NCBI RefSeq assembly: GCF_000313135.1
Contig: NW_004457712.1
Coordinates: forward strand, 772,829 to 836,828
DNA from: Acanthamoeba castellanii str. Neff
Lineage: Eukaryota; Discosea; Longamoebia; Acanthamoebidae
Reading direction: 5' to 3'
Length of the DNA: 64,000 nucleotides
Below the pieces are notes generated by a model that saw only the letters and a program-made list of their open reading frames with translations, did not search any database and was not told the DNA's origin. The position numbers and the translations under genes were made by a program. Below, piece after piece: positions 31,522-42,959 of the stretch (position 1 is the stretch's first letter; each line of letters starts with the position of its first letter).

Positions 31522-33923
31522 ATGATGGAATCGGGAAGGAGCGCGGCAGGGACGCCTCTGCAGAGGGTGCGTCTCCAATTCCATACCCCGGACTTCGATC
31601 TGGGGCCGCTGCAGAGGACCTGGCTGTTGGTGCCGCCATCTGCCCGGGAGGTAAACGATCTCGCCTGGCTCATTTGCGATAAATTCAAACTCAAAAAGCA
31701 ATGGCAAGAAGGTGCCGCCCCACTCTCCTATCTCTCCGTTTGCACAACCGCTATACTGACTGGTATTCAGGAATCCTGCTCGAGATGGAGAGATTTGCAC
31801 TTCCGCTCACTGATCCAATCGAGATTTTGAGAGACAACGACACCATCACGTACATCTTTTTGCACAAGTGTTCCCTTCCCTAAAGCCTTCTGATCGCTGC
31901 TTGGTGTTTCTTATTCTTATCGCCGTAGGGTCCGTAAGAAGAAGGGAGCGACGCTCAAGCGTAGAAGGGACCACCAGCCCCTTCCCTTAGTACACGTACG
32001 TCGTTCAACGACATGTTCACAACCTTGCCAAGCTTTGTTGCACCGTTGCTTGCCTGATCTCACACTCTGTCGCCGCACACGCACCACCGCACACGTTCGC
32101 ACAGAACCTGGACGGTGAGGCGAATGGACACAGTAAGTCGCCGGAGAAGACGAAGCGGAGGAAGGACGGCACGGAGGTCGACGGAGCACAGCCGCCACGC
32201 AAGCATAAGACGGCCGAGAATAAGGAGAACGAGAGGGACCAAAAGGCGAAGGCGAAGGCGAAGGAGAACGAAACAGAGAAGAAAAAGAACAAAGAGAAGG
32301 AGAACGAAAAGAAAGCGGAGAAGGAGAAGGAGAAGGAGGAAGAGATAAAGAAAAAGACGGAAGAAAGAAAGAGGAGGAGGAGGAAGAAGAAAGCTCAAGC
32401 TCGGAGGACGAGAGCTCCAGTTCGGAGGACGAGTCGTCGTCATCCTCGTCGTCCAGCTCCTCCGACGAAGACTCGAGCTCCGACGAAGACCAGGCAAAGG
32501 CCAAGGAGCCCGAACAGCCGGCCAAGCCCCAGCAGCAGCAGCAGAATGCCGGCAGGCCGCAAGCGCAGCCGGGCACACCGGCGAAGGGCCACGTGCGCTT
32601 CGGCCCAGATGGTGGCGCCCAGCACGCAACCCCGCCACCGCCGGCACCGCACCAGCCACCACACCAACCCTCGCCAGACCAGTTTCGATGGGTACGCACT
32701 CACGCTCGCCGCCGCACGCACCACCGCACACGCTCACGCTCCGCAAACAGAACCAGGGGCGCGGCCGAGGGAGAGGCGTACCATCACCAAGCGGTGGTCC
32801 GTTTCCACCTCCGTCGCATATGATGGGTCGCGGACGGGGCCGCGGCTTTGGCGGGTTCGACCCGGCGGCCGGGCGAGGAGGCAGCGGGCGCGGGGCCTGG
32901 GGGCCGCCCAACAACGGCGGATACCTACCCCAGCCCCCGTACCCAACTCCGCCCTATGGTGCGCCGTACGACGCTCACCAAGCACCAGGTGCGTTTCTTG
33001 TGGGTCGTGCCATCGTGTTGTGTCGTTGGTCGTGCCGTGCGTGTCCTGCGGTTTGAGTCTGACGCATACACACTGCGTAGGGCTGCTTCCATCTCCGGAT
33101 CGGCCAGCTCCGCAGGCGTGGGGCAGCGACATTGCCTACGCCGCGGGCTTTGCGTCGCAGCCGTCCGGGGTCCAGTCACCCTTCACTCCAGCCACCGGCC
33201 ACCAGCCCCAGCAGCACGGTGGTGGTCACAACGGAGACCTACGCTACGGCCAGCAGCAGCAGCAGCAGCAGCACGAGGCCACGCCGCCGCCGATCGTCAC
33301 GTATTCGTCTTCGCTTGATTGGAAGAAGAACACCCACCCGTCGTACGCGCCACCGCCGCCGCTCGAGCCGCCCAAGGACTACTCCCGCTGCCCGCCCTTC
33401 CCAGCCTCCGACCGTAAGCCGCGAGTGCGTACCCCCGGCCTCTCTCTGTGCGCGTGTGGCGTGTGGCGTGTGCGGTCGTGCGTGTGTCGTATGCCGTGTC
33501 ACTCCCCTCAGCTCTCCTTAGTTGGTCACCAAAGCTGATGTCTTGGGTGATGTCACCATTGTCGCAGCGCGGGGACGTTATCGCGTACCAGATATTGGAG
33601 ATGAAGGACGGCGGGCCGTCCTACTCGGCACACAAGGTTCGTACACGTGTGGTGTCGTGTTGTGCTTTGTTTTATTGCCATCGGTGCGATTGGTTGGTTG
33701 CAATAGAGCTCATCAGCTGGTAAATATGGTGGTGTAGGAAGCGACGGTAGAGTTGTACGACGCGGGGACGTCGATGGTGTGTGTGCGCGCCAAGAACCTC
33801 TCGTCGGTGCCGCTCGACGGATCCTACGTGGCTTCGGAGGAGGACCGTGCGGCCCTCTTCGAGAGCTCCGTCAACCTGGCCTGGGACCAGCTGGCCGACG
33901 TAAGGCTGTTGTCCTCTTCATGA
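31522..33923 (+). CDS. COIL: Coilin (Cajal-body scaffold)
   Basis: N-terminal self-association domain: RVRLQFHTPDFDLGPLQRTW, LLVPPSAREVNDLAWLICDK, then across an intron GILLEMERFALPLTDPIEIL and RDNDTITV. A Lys/Arg patch (VRKKKGATLKRRRD) leads to a very charged Lys/Glu region, acidic serine blocks (SSSSEDESSSSEDE), a Gln/Pro region and an RG box (GRGRGRG, GRGRGRGFGGF). The C-terminus has the coilin Tudor-like pattern (RGDVIAYQILEMK; ATVELYDAGTSM; LAWDQLADVRLLSSS). This order matches animal and plant coilins. In the purine-rich tract near 32250-32400 the upstream exon (frame of NLDGEANGHSK) and downstream part (frame of SSSSEDE) do not connect without a one-base shift or a small unseen intron. 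Likely nuclear, in snRNP maturation. Confidence 0.82.
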
Positions 33924-34134
33924 TGACGTCGCCCGACGAGAAAGGAAAGAAATAAAAGAAAAAGAAAATGGGTGCCCAGCGCTGGTCGGCACAAAACAAA
34001 AAGATAAAAGAAAAAGCGCAGAACGACGGAAAATGCTGTTATTCGATTTTTTGGATTTATTTTTCGCAATCGCCGGCATTTCCGATTGTGGCCGGGCATC
34101 AAGAAGAGATCTAAGAGAGCAAGCCCGAACAAAG

Positions 34135-37100
34135 ATGGGAAAAGCAAAGGGAGGAAAGAAGCGCCCTCTGTCGAGCGCGCCCAAGAAGGCCGAGCCGAAG
34201 ATCAATCCCTTCGAGCGGAAGATTGTGAGACCGAAATTCTCGGTGCTGGGCCGCAATCTCAAGGAGACCGAGAAGACGGCAGGCCAATCGCGTCAGGTGG
34301 CAACCGAATCGGTACGGTTGCGCCTCAAATCTCCTCAAATCGTCCAGACATCTCCATTCAATTTCATCCGCAATTTTCTTCCATCTGCGATTAATGCTGT
34401 TTTTTTGTTCAATCATGTGCAGCGTAAGTCGACCCTGCTGAAGGAGTACGAGCAGCTGGGCAAGGCCAACAAGTTCGTGGATCAGCGTATCGGTGAGAAG
34501 GACAAGTCGCTCTCGCGCGAGGACAAGGCTCTCCAGCGTTTCCAGAAGGAGCGACAGGTGCGGCACTCCTCACCGCTACTCGCGTCATCTTCTTCTCCTT
34601 CGTTTCCTTTGTAGAGCCTCGTTTCCATTCCATGTGGCAGCTTCACCCACCTTCTTCTTCTTTTCTTCCTCTACTTGCTTCTTGCCTGCAGGCCCGCTTC
34701 AAGAAGAGCGATGTGTTCAACCTCGAGGAAGAGGAGCTTACGCACATGGGCACCTCGCTCTCCAAGATGGACGACTTTGGCGAAGACTTCAAGGACTCCT
34801 CCGACGACGAGGAGGGCGGTAACCACTTCTTCTTTCTTCTTCGTTCTTCATCTCTTCTACACCACGTTCTTCTTCTTCTTCTTCATGTTCGTCTTCTACA
34901 TCGACTCACCGAGTGGTGTGGTTGTGGTGACCTGGCAGGCCACCTGGACGCCGACACGGTCAACTCGCTGCACTTTGGCGGCTTCGAGTCGGACAAGCAG
35001 GACGAGGCCGACGGCAAGCGGAAGAGCAAGCGCGAGGTCATGTCGGAGCTGATCGCCAAGAGCAAGTTCTACAAGGCCGAGCGACAAAAGGAGAAGCTCG
35101 AGGTCGAGGAGCTCACGGACAAGCTCGACGACGCGTGGCGCGGGCTGCTCAAGCAGGGCGCCTTCGCGGGCATGGTGCGGAACAACCGGCGGGAGGACCC
35201 CGTCGACCTCCTCATGAAGAGCCTCGAGCGGGCCAAGAAGGGCGACAAGGGCCTCCAGGTCGCCACATCTGCCGCCGAAGCCTTCGACAGCATGCAGGAC
35301 GATAACGAAAACAAGGTACCACTCACGACACGACACGACACGCGCCATCGCACACTCTGGCTTGAAGAAAAATGCTAACGTCGCGTTGTGGCACGCACAG
35401 GACGACTTCAACATGCTCTTCCGTGAGCTGGCGTTCGAGATGAAGGGCAAGGCCACGGACCGACTCAAGACGCCCGAGGAGATCGCCAAGGAGGAGAAGG
35501 AGCGGCTGGAGCAGCTCGAGGTACCTCTCGTCACCACCACCACCACCACCATCATCAGCCCCACCAGCATTACCATTTCCACCACGCGCGTCTTGTCGTG
35601 TCTTGGCCGTCAAGACGTGGTCGATGCCAGGCTCATCACTCACCTTTTACCGTTCTCGTGTGTAGCGTGAGCGACTGCGCCGCATGCAGGGCGACGTGAG
35701 CGAAGACGAGAGCGAGGATCAGGAGGAGGAAGGAGAAGAGGAGGACGAAGAGGGCGAAGAGGGAGAAGAGGGAGAGGAGGAGGTGGACGGCGAGGAGGAG
35801 GATGAAGATGACGATGAAGAAGACGAGGAGGCAGAGAACGCCAAGGAAGCGGAAGCTGAAGACGACGATGAGGACGAGGACGGCGAAGCGGAGGAAGACG
35901 CGGCGAGCACGGGCAAGAAGCGCAAGCACGCGATCGATGACGAGGAGGACTACTTCCTCGAGCCCCAGCTAGACGACGACCTCGGCGGCGGCGGCAGCGA
36001 CGACGAGGACGACGATGAAGATGACGGCGAGGGCGATGACGGCAAGAGGAAAAAGAAGAGCAAGAAGGCGGCCCTGCCCGTGTTCGGGCAGAACATCGAG
36101 GATCTGCCCTTCACCTTCGAAATGCCCGAGAACCACAAGGTACCCATTCCCCTCTTTTTCCCTATCCGTGTCGTGTGCGTGTCGTGCGTGTCGTGTCGTG
36201 TCGTGTCTGGGCGCGTGCTTATGGACGGCGATTGCGTGCGTTGCAGGCGTTTTTGCACATCGTCAAAGACAGGGACAGCACCCAGCTCGACGTGGTGGTG
36301 CACCGTATGCGCGTGTGCCACGACCTCGCCCTCTCGGCCGACAACAGGGCCAAGATCGAGGTACTTTATTACGTTATTTGAAACGCACACGCGTGATCAC
36401 AGCTGCGCATAGCTTACATTCCATTGGTTGCCACCGACCGCAGCGTCTCGTGGGGATTCTCTACGATCACTTTGCGCACGTGGGCAAGGCCGACAAGGTC
36501 GACATGCCGGCGCTGGACGTGCTCACCAAGCACCTGTTCCAGCTCGCGCAGACCATGCCCGACCCCTCGGCCCGCGCCGCCCGTGAGCGTCTCACCGCCA
36601 TGCAGCAGGCCCTCTACACGCGCCTCACCACCGTTCAGCGTACGCTCCCATCTCCCTGTGTGCGTGTGCGGTGGCGTGTGCGGTACGTGCTGATGAGGTG
36701 TTGGTTCGTCATGACGGCAGTGAGTGGTCGCAAGGGAACGTGGCCGTGGCCCGGCGTGGAGGAGCTGCTCTTCCTCAAGCTGGTCTCCGTCATCTTCCCC
36801 ACCACCGGTGCGTCTCTTCAAATGCAAATAATAAAAATAATAATAATAATAACTGTTGGCTCACGATCCGGCTTTGCCCTCCGACGACAGATTTCCAGCA
36901 CACGGTGACGACGCCCGCGGTCCTGTTCATCGGCCAGGTGCTGTCCCAGTGCCCGCTGACCAACCCGCTCCACGCCGTGGTCGGCCTGTTCCTGGCCAAC
37001 CTCGCCTTCCACGTACCACTACCACTCTTCTCACCCATCGCGCGCAGAGCCCGACTAATATGTGATGGCGGCGGTGGTGCAGTACTTGCAAGGCACGGGC

Positions 37101-38184
37101 CGGTTCATGCCGGAGGTGCTGTTCTTCATCAACGATCTGCTGTCGGTCGCGCTGCTCTCCAACATGCCCTCGGTGTCGGCCCTCGCCGAGACCGTGTCGT
37201 CGTTGGTGCGGGAGACCTCGACGGAGCCCTTCCTCCGTCTGGGCTCCTCCGGCGCGGCCAAGCGGCCCAACAAGAAGGCCAGGAAGTCCGTCGACAAAAA
37301 CGAGGCCGCCGCTGCCGCCATTCCGCCCTTCAACTTTGTCGACATCTTCAGCAAGCTGCCCACCGACACCTACTTCAGCGAGGACACCTTCAAGTACGTG
37401 TACCATCTCTTTCGCTTTCTCTTTCTCTTTCGTTTTCGCTTTCGCTTTCGTTTTGTTGACCTTGTGTGGAATGAATGGCACATGCTTGTTATTGCGCAGG
37501 TTGCAAGTGCTGCAGACGAGCGCGCGGCTGGTGTCGCAGTTCTCGACGCACTACTTCCAGAACGCCGAGCTGCAGTCGTACCCGGAGATCATCTTCACGC
37601 CCTACGCCATCGTCGCCAAGCTGCTCCGCGCGGTGGCCGGGCGTCGCGTGCTGCCGGCGCAGCTCGAGGCCCAGCTGCAGGAGGTCAAGACCAAGCTGGG
37701 CACCGGCATCCAGCGCAAGGTCGACCAGCGGCTGCCCCTCAGGCAGAGGCGGAAGCCCGTACCCATCCGCATGCTCAACCCTCGCTTCAAGGACAAGTAC
37801 GTCGTCGTGCTGTGTGTCGTGTGTGTCGTGTGTCGTGCTGTGCCGTGTGCGCGTGTCGTGTCGTGTCATGTGCGGTTGCTGACGTGTTGGGGGGGGGAGT
37901 GCAGCTTCAAGGTGGGGAGGGACAACGATCCGGACCGCGAGAGGGCCGAGAAGAAGAAGTTCGAGCGCATGTACAAGAAGGAGCTCAAGGGCGCCATGCG
38001 AGAGCTGCGCAAGGACACGGCCTTCCTGCAGACCGAGCGGGAGAAGAAGAAGAGGCTAGACACCCTCGAGCGACAGGAGAAGACCAAGCGCGTCATGAAC
38101 ATCCTCTCGACCCAGGAGGGCGACGTCAAGAAGATGGAGCGGATGAAGAACGCCAGCGTCCGCCACTCCAGCTCCGTCCTCTAA
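34135..38184 (+). CDS. NOP14: Nucleolar protein NOP14 (40S ribosome assembly)
   Basis: SSU-processome component needed for 18S rRNA maturation and 40S export, in about 14 exons. It begins MGKAKGGKKRPLSSAPKK, with KINPFERKIVRPKFSVLGRN as the family N-terminal signature, then STLLKEYEQLGKANKFVDQR, RFKKSDVFNLEEEELTHMG, GGFESDKQDEADGKRKSKRE, VMSELIAKSKFYKAERQKEK and a long Glu/Asp tract (35700-35900). HEAT-like helices (IEDLPFTFEMPENHK; LVGILYDHFAHVGKADKVD; GRFMPEVLFFINDLL) precede a basic C-terminus (VGRDNDPDRERAEKKKFERM, KELRKDTAFLQ-like MRELRKDTAFLQTEREKKK). The start at 34135 is used because upstream in-frame codons do not resemble the family. Confidence 0.93.
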
Positions 38185-38504
38185 TTCTCCTCCTTTTTAC
38201 CATTTTTCTTTTTAAAACAATAAAAATAAGAAAGAAGACAACACCACAACAATGCTGGTTGACCTGACCTTTACATGTTGATAAGTTATGTGTATATGTG
38301 CATGTATGTGAAAATGTTGCAACAGAACGGACCAATGGGCACGCAGTGAGAAGGTCGGCCGCTTTTTCGGCACCGAAACGCCGCAGAGCCCAAGTGTGGA
38401 GATTAATCTCGTGGTTCTCGCGCAGCATACGACTGATCGGTCCATCGCCAACGACATCATCGCGGGAGTAGGCGAGACGAGCACGCCGCGGGCGTAGTGC
38501 GAGG
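38185..38504. other. Intergenic, no gene seen
   Basis: 320 bp between the NOP14 stop and the GPCR start. It begins with an A/T-rich polyadenylation region (ACAATAAAAATAAG near 38217). No coding or RNA gene seen. Confidence 0.5.
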
Positions 38505-40478
38505 ATGGGATTCGAATTCTGTGAGGCCCATTTCTCGAAGGAGGAGACGAATCTCATCTCGCTCCTGGCCCTCATCTCGTCGACCATCTCCATGTTCGGC
38601 TCCTCGTACATGCTCCTCTCCTACTTCCTCTTCAGCACGAGGAAGAATCCGCTCTCCAAGCTTGTGGCGTGGCTGGCCTTTGCCGATTACCTCGTCTCCC
38701 TCAACAACATCATCAAGACCTCCATCATCTACGCCGATCCCGACTGGTACGTGTGGCCTCTGTGCGTCTCCATGCGCGTCTACTTCCAGCTCACTGCCGG
38801 TACCTCCCCTCTGTTTATTCTATTATTTAGGTGCAATAAAAAAATTATCTATAAACGATTAAATCAAATATCGACACTATTTATTTCTCTAAATGGGAAT
38901 TAATTCCAGGTGCTACTTGTGGGTACACGACCTGCATTGCCTTCTTCCTCTGGCGTTCGCTCTGGTTTCACAAGACTCGTACGTTACAGCCCGCACACGC
39001 ACATCGCACACATTGCACGCACAACACGACACACAACCGCACGCGCAGCACCGCACACAACGCGCGCACACACGGCAGCTGATGGTAGCGGTGACTGGGG
39101 GGGTTGCAGGGGTGCGACGATGGGAGTGGGCGCTGTTCCACGGCCTGAGCTGGGGCATCCCGCTCGTGTGCGTGGTGGGCCTGGTCTCGGGCGACCTCCT
39201 CACCCAATCGCCCAACCTCTACCTCTGCTTCCCCAAGAAGCCCTGGCACATCATCCTCTGGTACGACACACGACGCACGACACGACACGACACGACACAC
39301 TCACATCGGTTGTGCGTGTCGTGTCACTTGTTTGCGTGTGCGTGTGCGGCGCAGGTTTGCACCAGTCCTGGCGTCCTTCGGTCTGAACCTGCTGTTCTAC
39401 CTGGTAACTAACTTTTATTTTAGCTCTCTGATTTTAGCTATGCATTATTTATTTTTAAACAATATGATTATAGCTATATTAAGAAGAATATGTTATGTAA
39501 ATGTGAATATGTTATGTAAAAATGCAGTTAATCATCTACCGCATACGGAAGATCAAGCGGGAGCAGAAGGCCTACCTGCACGCCACGCAGTACCACGAGG
39601 TGTCGACCAAGCTCTCCAAAGTGATCCTCCGCTTCTCCTTCTACCTGCTGGTCTTCTTCGTGTGCTGGGTGTTCGACGTCCTCACCTACGTCGTCGGCAC
39701 CATCGACCCCTCGTGCGGCGCCATCATCTTCACCATCCTCTACTCCATCCTCCTCAACCTCCAGGTTCGTGTTGCGTGTGCGTGTTGCGTGTGCGTGTGC
39801 TGTGTGTGCGGTCGGTGTGTGTGTGTGTTGTTTTTTTTTTTTTTTTTTTGCTTACGGTGTGTGCGGTGGTGTGTGCGCACACGCGGGTAGGGCGGGCTGG
39901 ACTTTTTGGTGTACGGGGTGACGAACGACAACATCTACAAGCGGTTCACGAGCCGGTCCACGGTGGTCCACTCCCTGTTCGAGTTCTGCCTGTCGCCGCT
40001 CCTCGTCTTCCCGGCCTTCCTGATCTACCTCCGCAAGGTGCTGCGCGCCCGCCGCTCCAAGGCCGCGCGGCAGCACCTCCAGCACATGCGCGACCCCAAA
40101 CTCCACCACGGCTCCTTCCGTACGTGTCGCGTGTCGTGTCGTGCGTGCGGTGGTGTGTGTCGTGTCGTGTTGTGTTGTGTGTCTCATCGCACACGCACAC
40201 ACGTAGGGAGCGGCCGGTTGAGCAGCGTCGAGCTGGACAGCGCGCGGGAGAGCGGGGAGGACGAGGCGGGCCTGGAGGAGGACGACTTCGAGGAGGGCCA
40301 CCGGGGCGTCCTCGCCGCCTTTGTGCGGGGCGGCGGCGGCGCCACGCCCGTCGCGCCCAGCCCGGCGGCGGCGGCAGCGGCAGCCGAGCAGACATCGCTC
40401 CTCCGCAGCCGACGAAAAGGCGAAGAAGGCGACGACGATCACATCAACATCAACATCAACCGAGAAAGTGGTCCATGA
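38505..40478 (+). CDS. cAMP-receptor-like G-protein-coupled receptor
   Basis: Seven-helix receptor in about seven exons: TM1 LALISSTISMFGSSYMLLSY, TM2 LVAWLAFADYLVSLNNII, TM3 CVSMRVYFQLTAGATCGYTT, TM4 FHGLSWGIPLVCVVGLVSG, TM5 ASFGLNLLFYLLIIYRIRKI, TM6 FYLLVFFVCWVFDVLTYVV and TM7 IIFTILYSILLNLQGGLDFL. YGVTNDNIYKRF after TM7 and the TM3 region resemble the Dictyostelium CAR/CRL family (GPCR class E). An additional hydrophobic stretch (CLSPLLVFPAFLIYL) follows TM7, then a basic RRSKAARQ segment and an acidic, Ala/Gly-rich C-terminal tail. The ligand is unknown. Introns contain strong CGTGT repeats. It is convergent with Ste24, with stops 59 bp apart. Confidence 0.85.
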
Positions 40479-40536
40479 ATGTTTTATCTGTACATCATAA
40501 ATATCATCACCATCGACATCATTCCTTCATTCTCAT

Positions 40537-42803
40537 TCACCTCTCCTTCTTGTTTTCTTCTTGGCCTTCTTGTCGAACCGTGGTTGAAGAAGAAGAAGAT
40601 GAAGATGGTGATGATGAAGGTGGTGGTGGCTGTTGCTGGAGCTTGAGGTGCTGGATGTGGGCGAGGCGTTCGGCGAGGGACGGGTGGGAGTAGTGGTAGT
40701 GGGCGTACCACGGGTCCGGCATGAGGTTGGTGAGGTTGTTGGCGTGGATCTTGATCAGCGCGCTCTCCAGCTTCCGCATCCCGTTCGCCACCGCGTACTC
40801 GTCCGCCGCATACTCCATACTGTGCAACGACACACCACGATATATCAGCAACGCACGACACACGCGCACGACGCACGCACGACACGAACACGAACCTTCG
40901 GTTGACGTAGTTGGTGAGCCAGTGGCCGAGGTTGGCAAAGGCGGAGTAGATGTACGAGAACAGGACCAGCCCGATGCTCGCCTTTTGGAGTTCAACAAAG
41001 CGAATGCTGACGTCAGCAACTTTAGTGGAGTTTAAGGTGGCGGGTGACGCACGTCGACGGAGAGGAAGCCGAATGAGCGGTAGAATTGGGGCATCTTGAC
41101 GATGTGCGCGAACAAGAAGATGAAGCAGCCCATACTGAACAGCTGCATAAACAGCATCTTGTACGTGTCTGCAAGACGCACAAACATCTCATTAAGCGGG
41201 TGTGTGCGGTGTGTGCGGTGTGTGCGATGTGTGGCGTGTGGTGCTGTGCGTACGGTAAAATTTGTGGTGTCCGATCTCGTGGGCGATGATGGCGCAGATC
41301 TCGGGCTCCTTGAGCTGCTTGATCAGCGAGTCGTACAGCACGATGCTCTTCGAGAACCTGAACCCGACCAGGAATCTGCGTGCCCCACCCGACATAGAGC
41401 ATTAAGGAATGCACACATTTGTGGAATGCATTCCTCACCACATTCCACACACATTCCACACCACCATGGTGGGGCTGGAGGGTGCGTACGCGTTGGAGTG
41501 GACGGTGGAGCGGTACTCCTGCTTGTACTTCTCGACGACGAGAATGTTGGCGAGCGGGAAGTTGAGCTTCCGGGTGAGCTTCTCGATCTCGGTCTTGAGC
41601 GGACCCTCGGGCAGCGGCTTGTAGCTACAAGGAGTGTGTCGCAGAGCTCAAAGTCAGCGTGCGTGCGTGCGTGCGGGTGTGCTTGTGTGTGTGTGTGCTT
41701 GTGTGTGTGTGTGGTGTGGTGCGTGTCGCACGCACTTGTCAAAGGCCGGAGCGATGAGATGGTAGATGTCGGTAAAGAAGATAGCCAGGATTGCCACGTA
41801 GACGCAGCTGTCTGTGACCATGACACGCGATGCGTGAGTGTGCGGTATCACGCGTGGCGTGTGCGCCGTGTGTCGTGTGTGCGTGTGCGGTTAACATGTG
41901 TAAGGGGGATCGTACAGAGCCAGTAGTAGGGCAGGTCCCAGCTGAGGAGCACGAGATAGGCCGAGAGGAGCGGAATACCAAAGAGAAGCGACAGCACAAA
42001 CATCTTCATCTGCTCCCAGAACCACAGGTCCAGGATCGAGGCGGCGCTCCTGCAGGAGAGGCCATTGAGCAATCCTGCGTGCGATCTGCCACCCACACAC
42101 GCACACGCACACGACGCTGCTACGGACCTCATCTCAAAGTGGGTGTCGACGCAGAGGATGCGGAAGAGGTGGAACGGGACACGCACGAGCGAGCTCGCCA
42201 GCGAGACCAGGATGATGAACACCATGCCGCGCGTTACCTGCACGCACGAGGCCCTGCGTGAGTGTTGTGTGTCGTGCTACGTGTTACGTGTCGTGTTGTG
42301 TGGTCGTGTGCGGTACCCGGTACTCGATACCGAAGCCCAGCCCGTCGAGCAGGTCCCGCGAGAGCGTCCAGAACCCGACGAGCAGATGGGATGACAGTAC
42401 CAGGCACTCGGCGATGAACTCCATCGTCGCCTCCATCCGGTTGTAGATGTGCCGCATGATGCCCTGCGCGTAGCGGACCAAGAATCGAAACAATTTAAAC
42501 TTATGCATGATCGGATTTGTGTAGTATCAAGAGGACATGCATCGGATGGAGGTGGCATACCCAGGCGTTGCGTTTCTTCATGCGGGGCTGATCGATCACC
42601 ACCCATTCGCGTAGCACGGGCGGCATGCGGCGTTCTGCGCTGAGCAGGTGCCGAATTTGGCGCAGATCGAGGTAGCTCTCCCAAAAGAAGAAGAAGGCGC
42701 TGCTGCCCAACGCCATGTAGTACCAGGGCACCGCACGCAGGATCGCAGCGAGCCACCAGAACCCCTCGCCCTCGTCCACCCCCAACGCCGCCGAGGCGTT
42801 CAT
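40537..42803 (-). CDS. STE24: CAAX prenyl protease 1 (Ste24 / ZMPSTE24)
   Basis: Membrane zinc metalloprotease of family M48 that removes the AAX tripeptide from prenylated CAAX proteins in the ER or nuclear membrane. From ATG 42803: an N-terminal helix (VPWYYMALGSSAFFFFWESY) and YLDLRQIRHLLSAERRMPPV, helices across several exons, KPLPEGPLKTEIEKLTRKLN with FPLANILVVEK, then VGFRFSKSIVLYDSLIKQL and the catalytic HEIGH (CAIIAHEIGHHKFY). The third zinc ligand region is SMEYAADEYAVANGM (ExxxD). The family C-terminus NNLTNLMPDPWYAHYHYSHP with SLAERLAHIQHL is present. A Pro/Ser/Glu/Lys tail ends near 40537. Divergent from the Eco1-like gene across about 156 bp. Confidence 0.95.
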
Positions 42804-42887
42804 CTTTTTTTTTAAAAAAATGCAATAACATAACAGAAAACGTTTTATTGTGTTCATTTGAGTTCTTTGCATTCTTTACCGTTGGTG

Positions 42888-42901
42888 TTTTGGCGCGAAA
42901 A
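42888..42901. promoter_or_regulatory. E2F-like site in Ste24/Eco1-like bidirectional promoter
   Basis: TTTTGGCGCGAAAA, a full E2F/DP-type site, lies 60 bp upstream of the Eco1-like ATG and 85 bp from the Ste24 ATG. The same core is present at 2982. Function is inferred. Confidence 0.5.
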
Positions 42902-42959
42902 GTGAAACAGGGCAGTTGGAGTTGAAGATGAAGGTGCAAGAGCGATCGACGGCAGCAAG

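Noticed and set aside
32115..32348. Arg-rich frame (RRRRKRR...) within the coilin gene
   Set aside because: It is the shifted frame of the K/E-rich tract and stops before the conserved acidic and RG parts.
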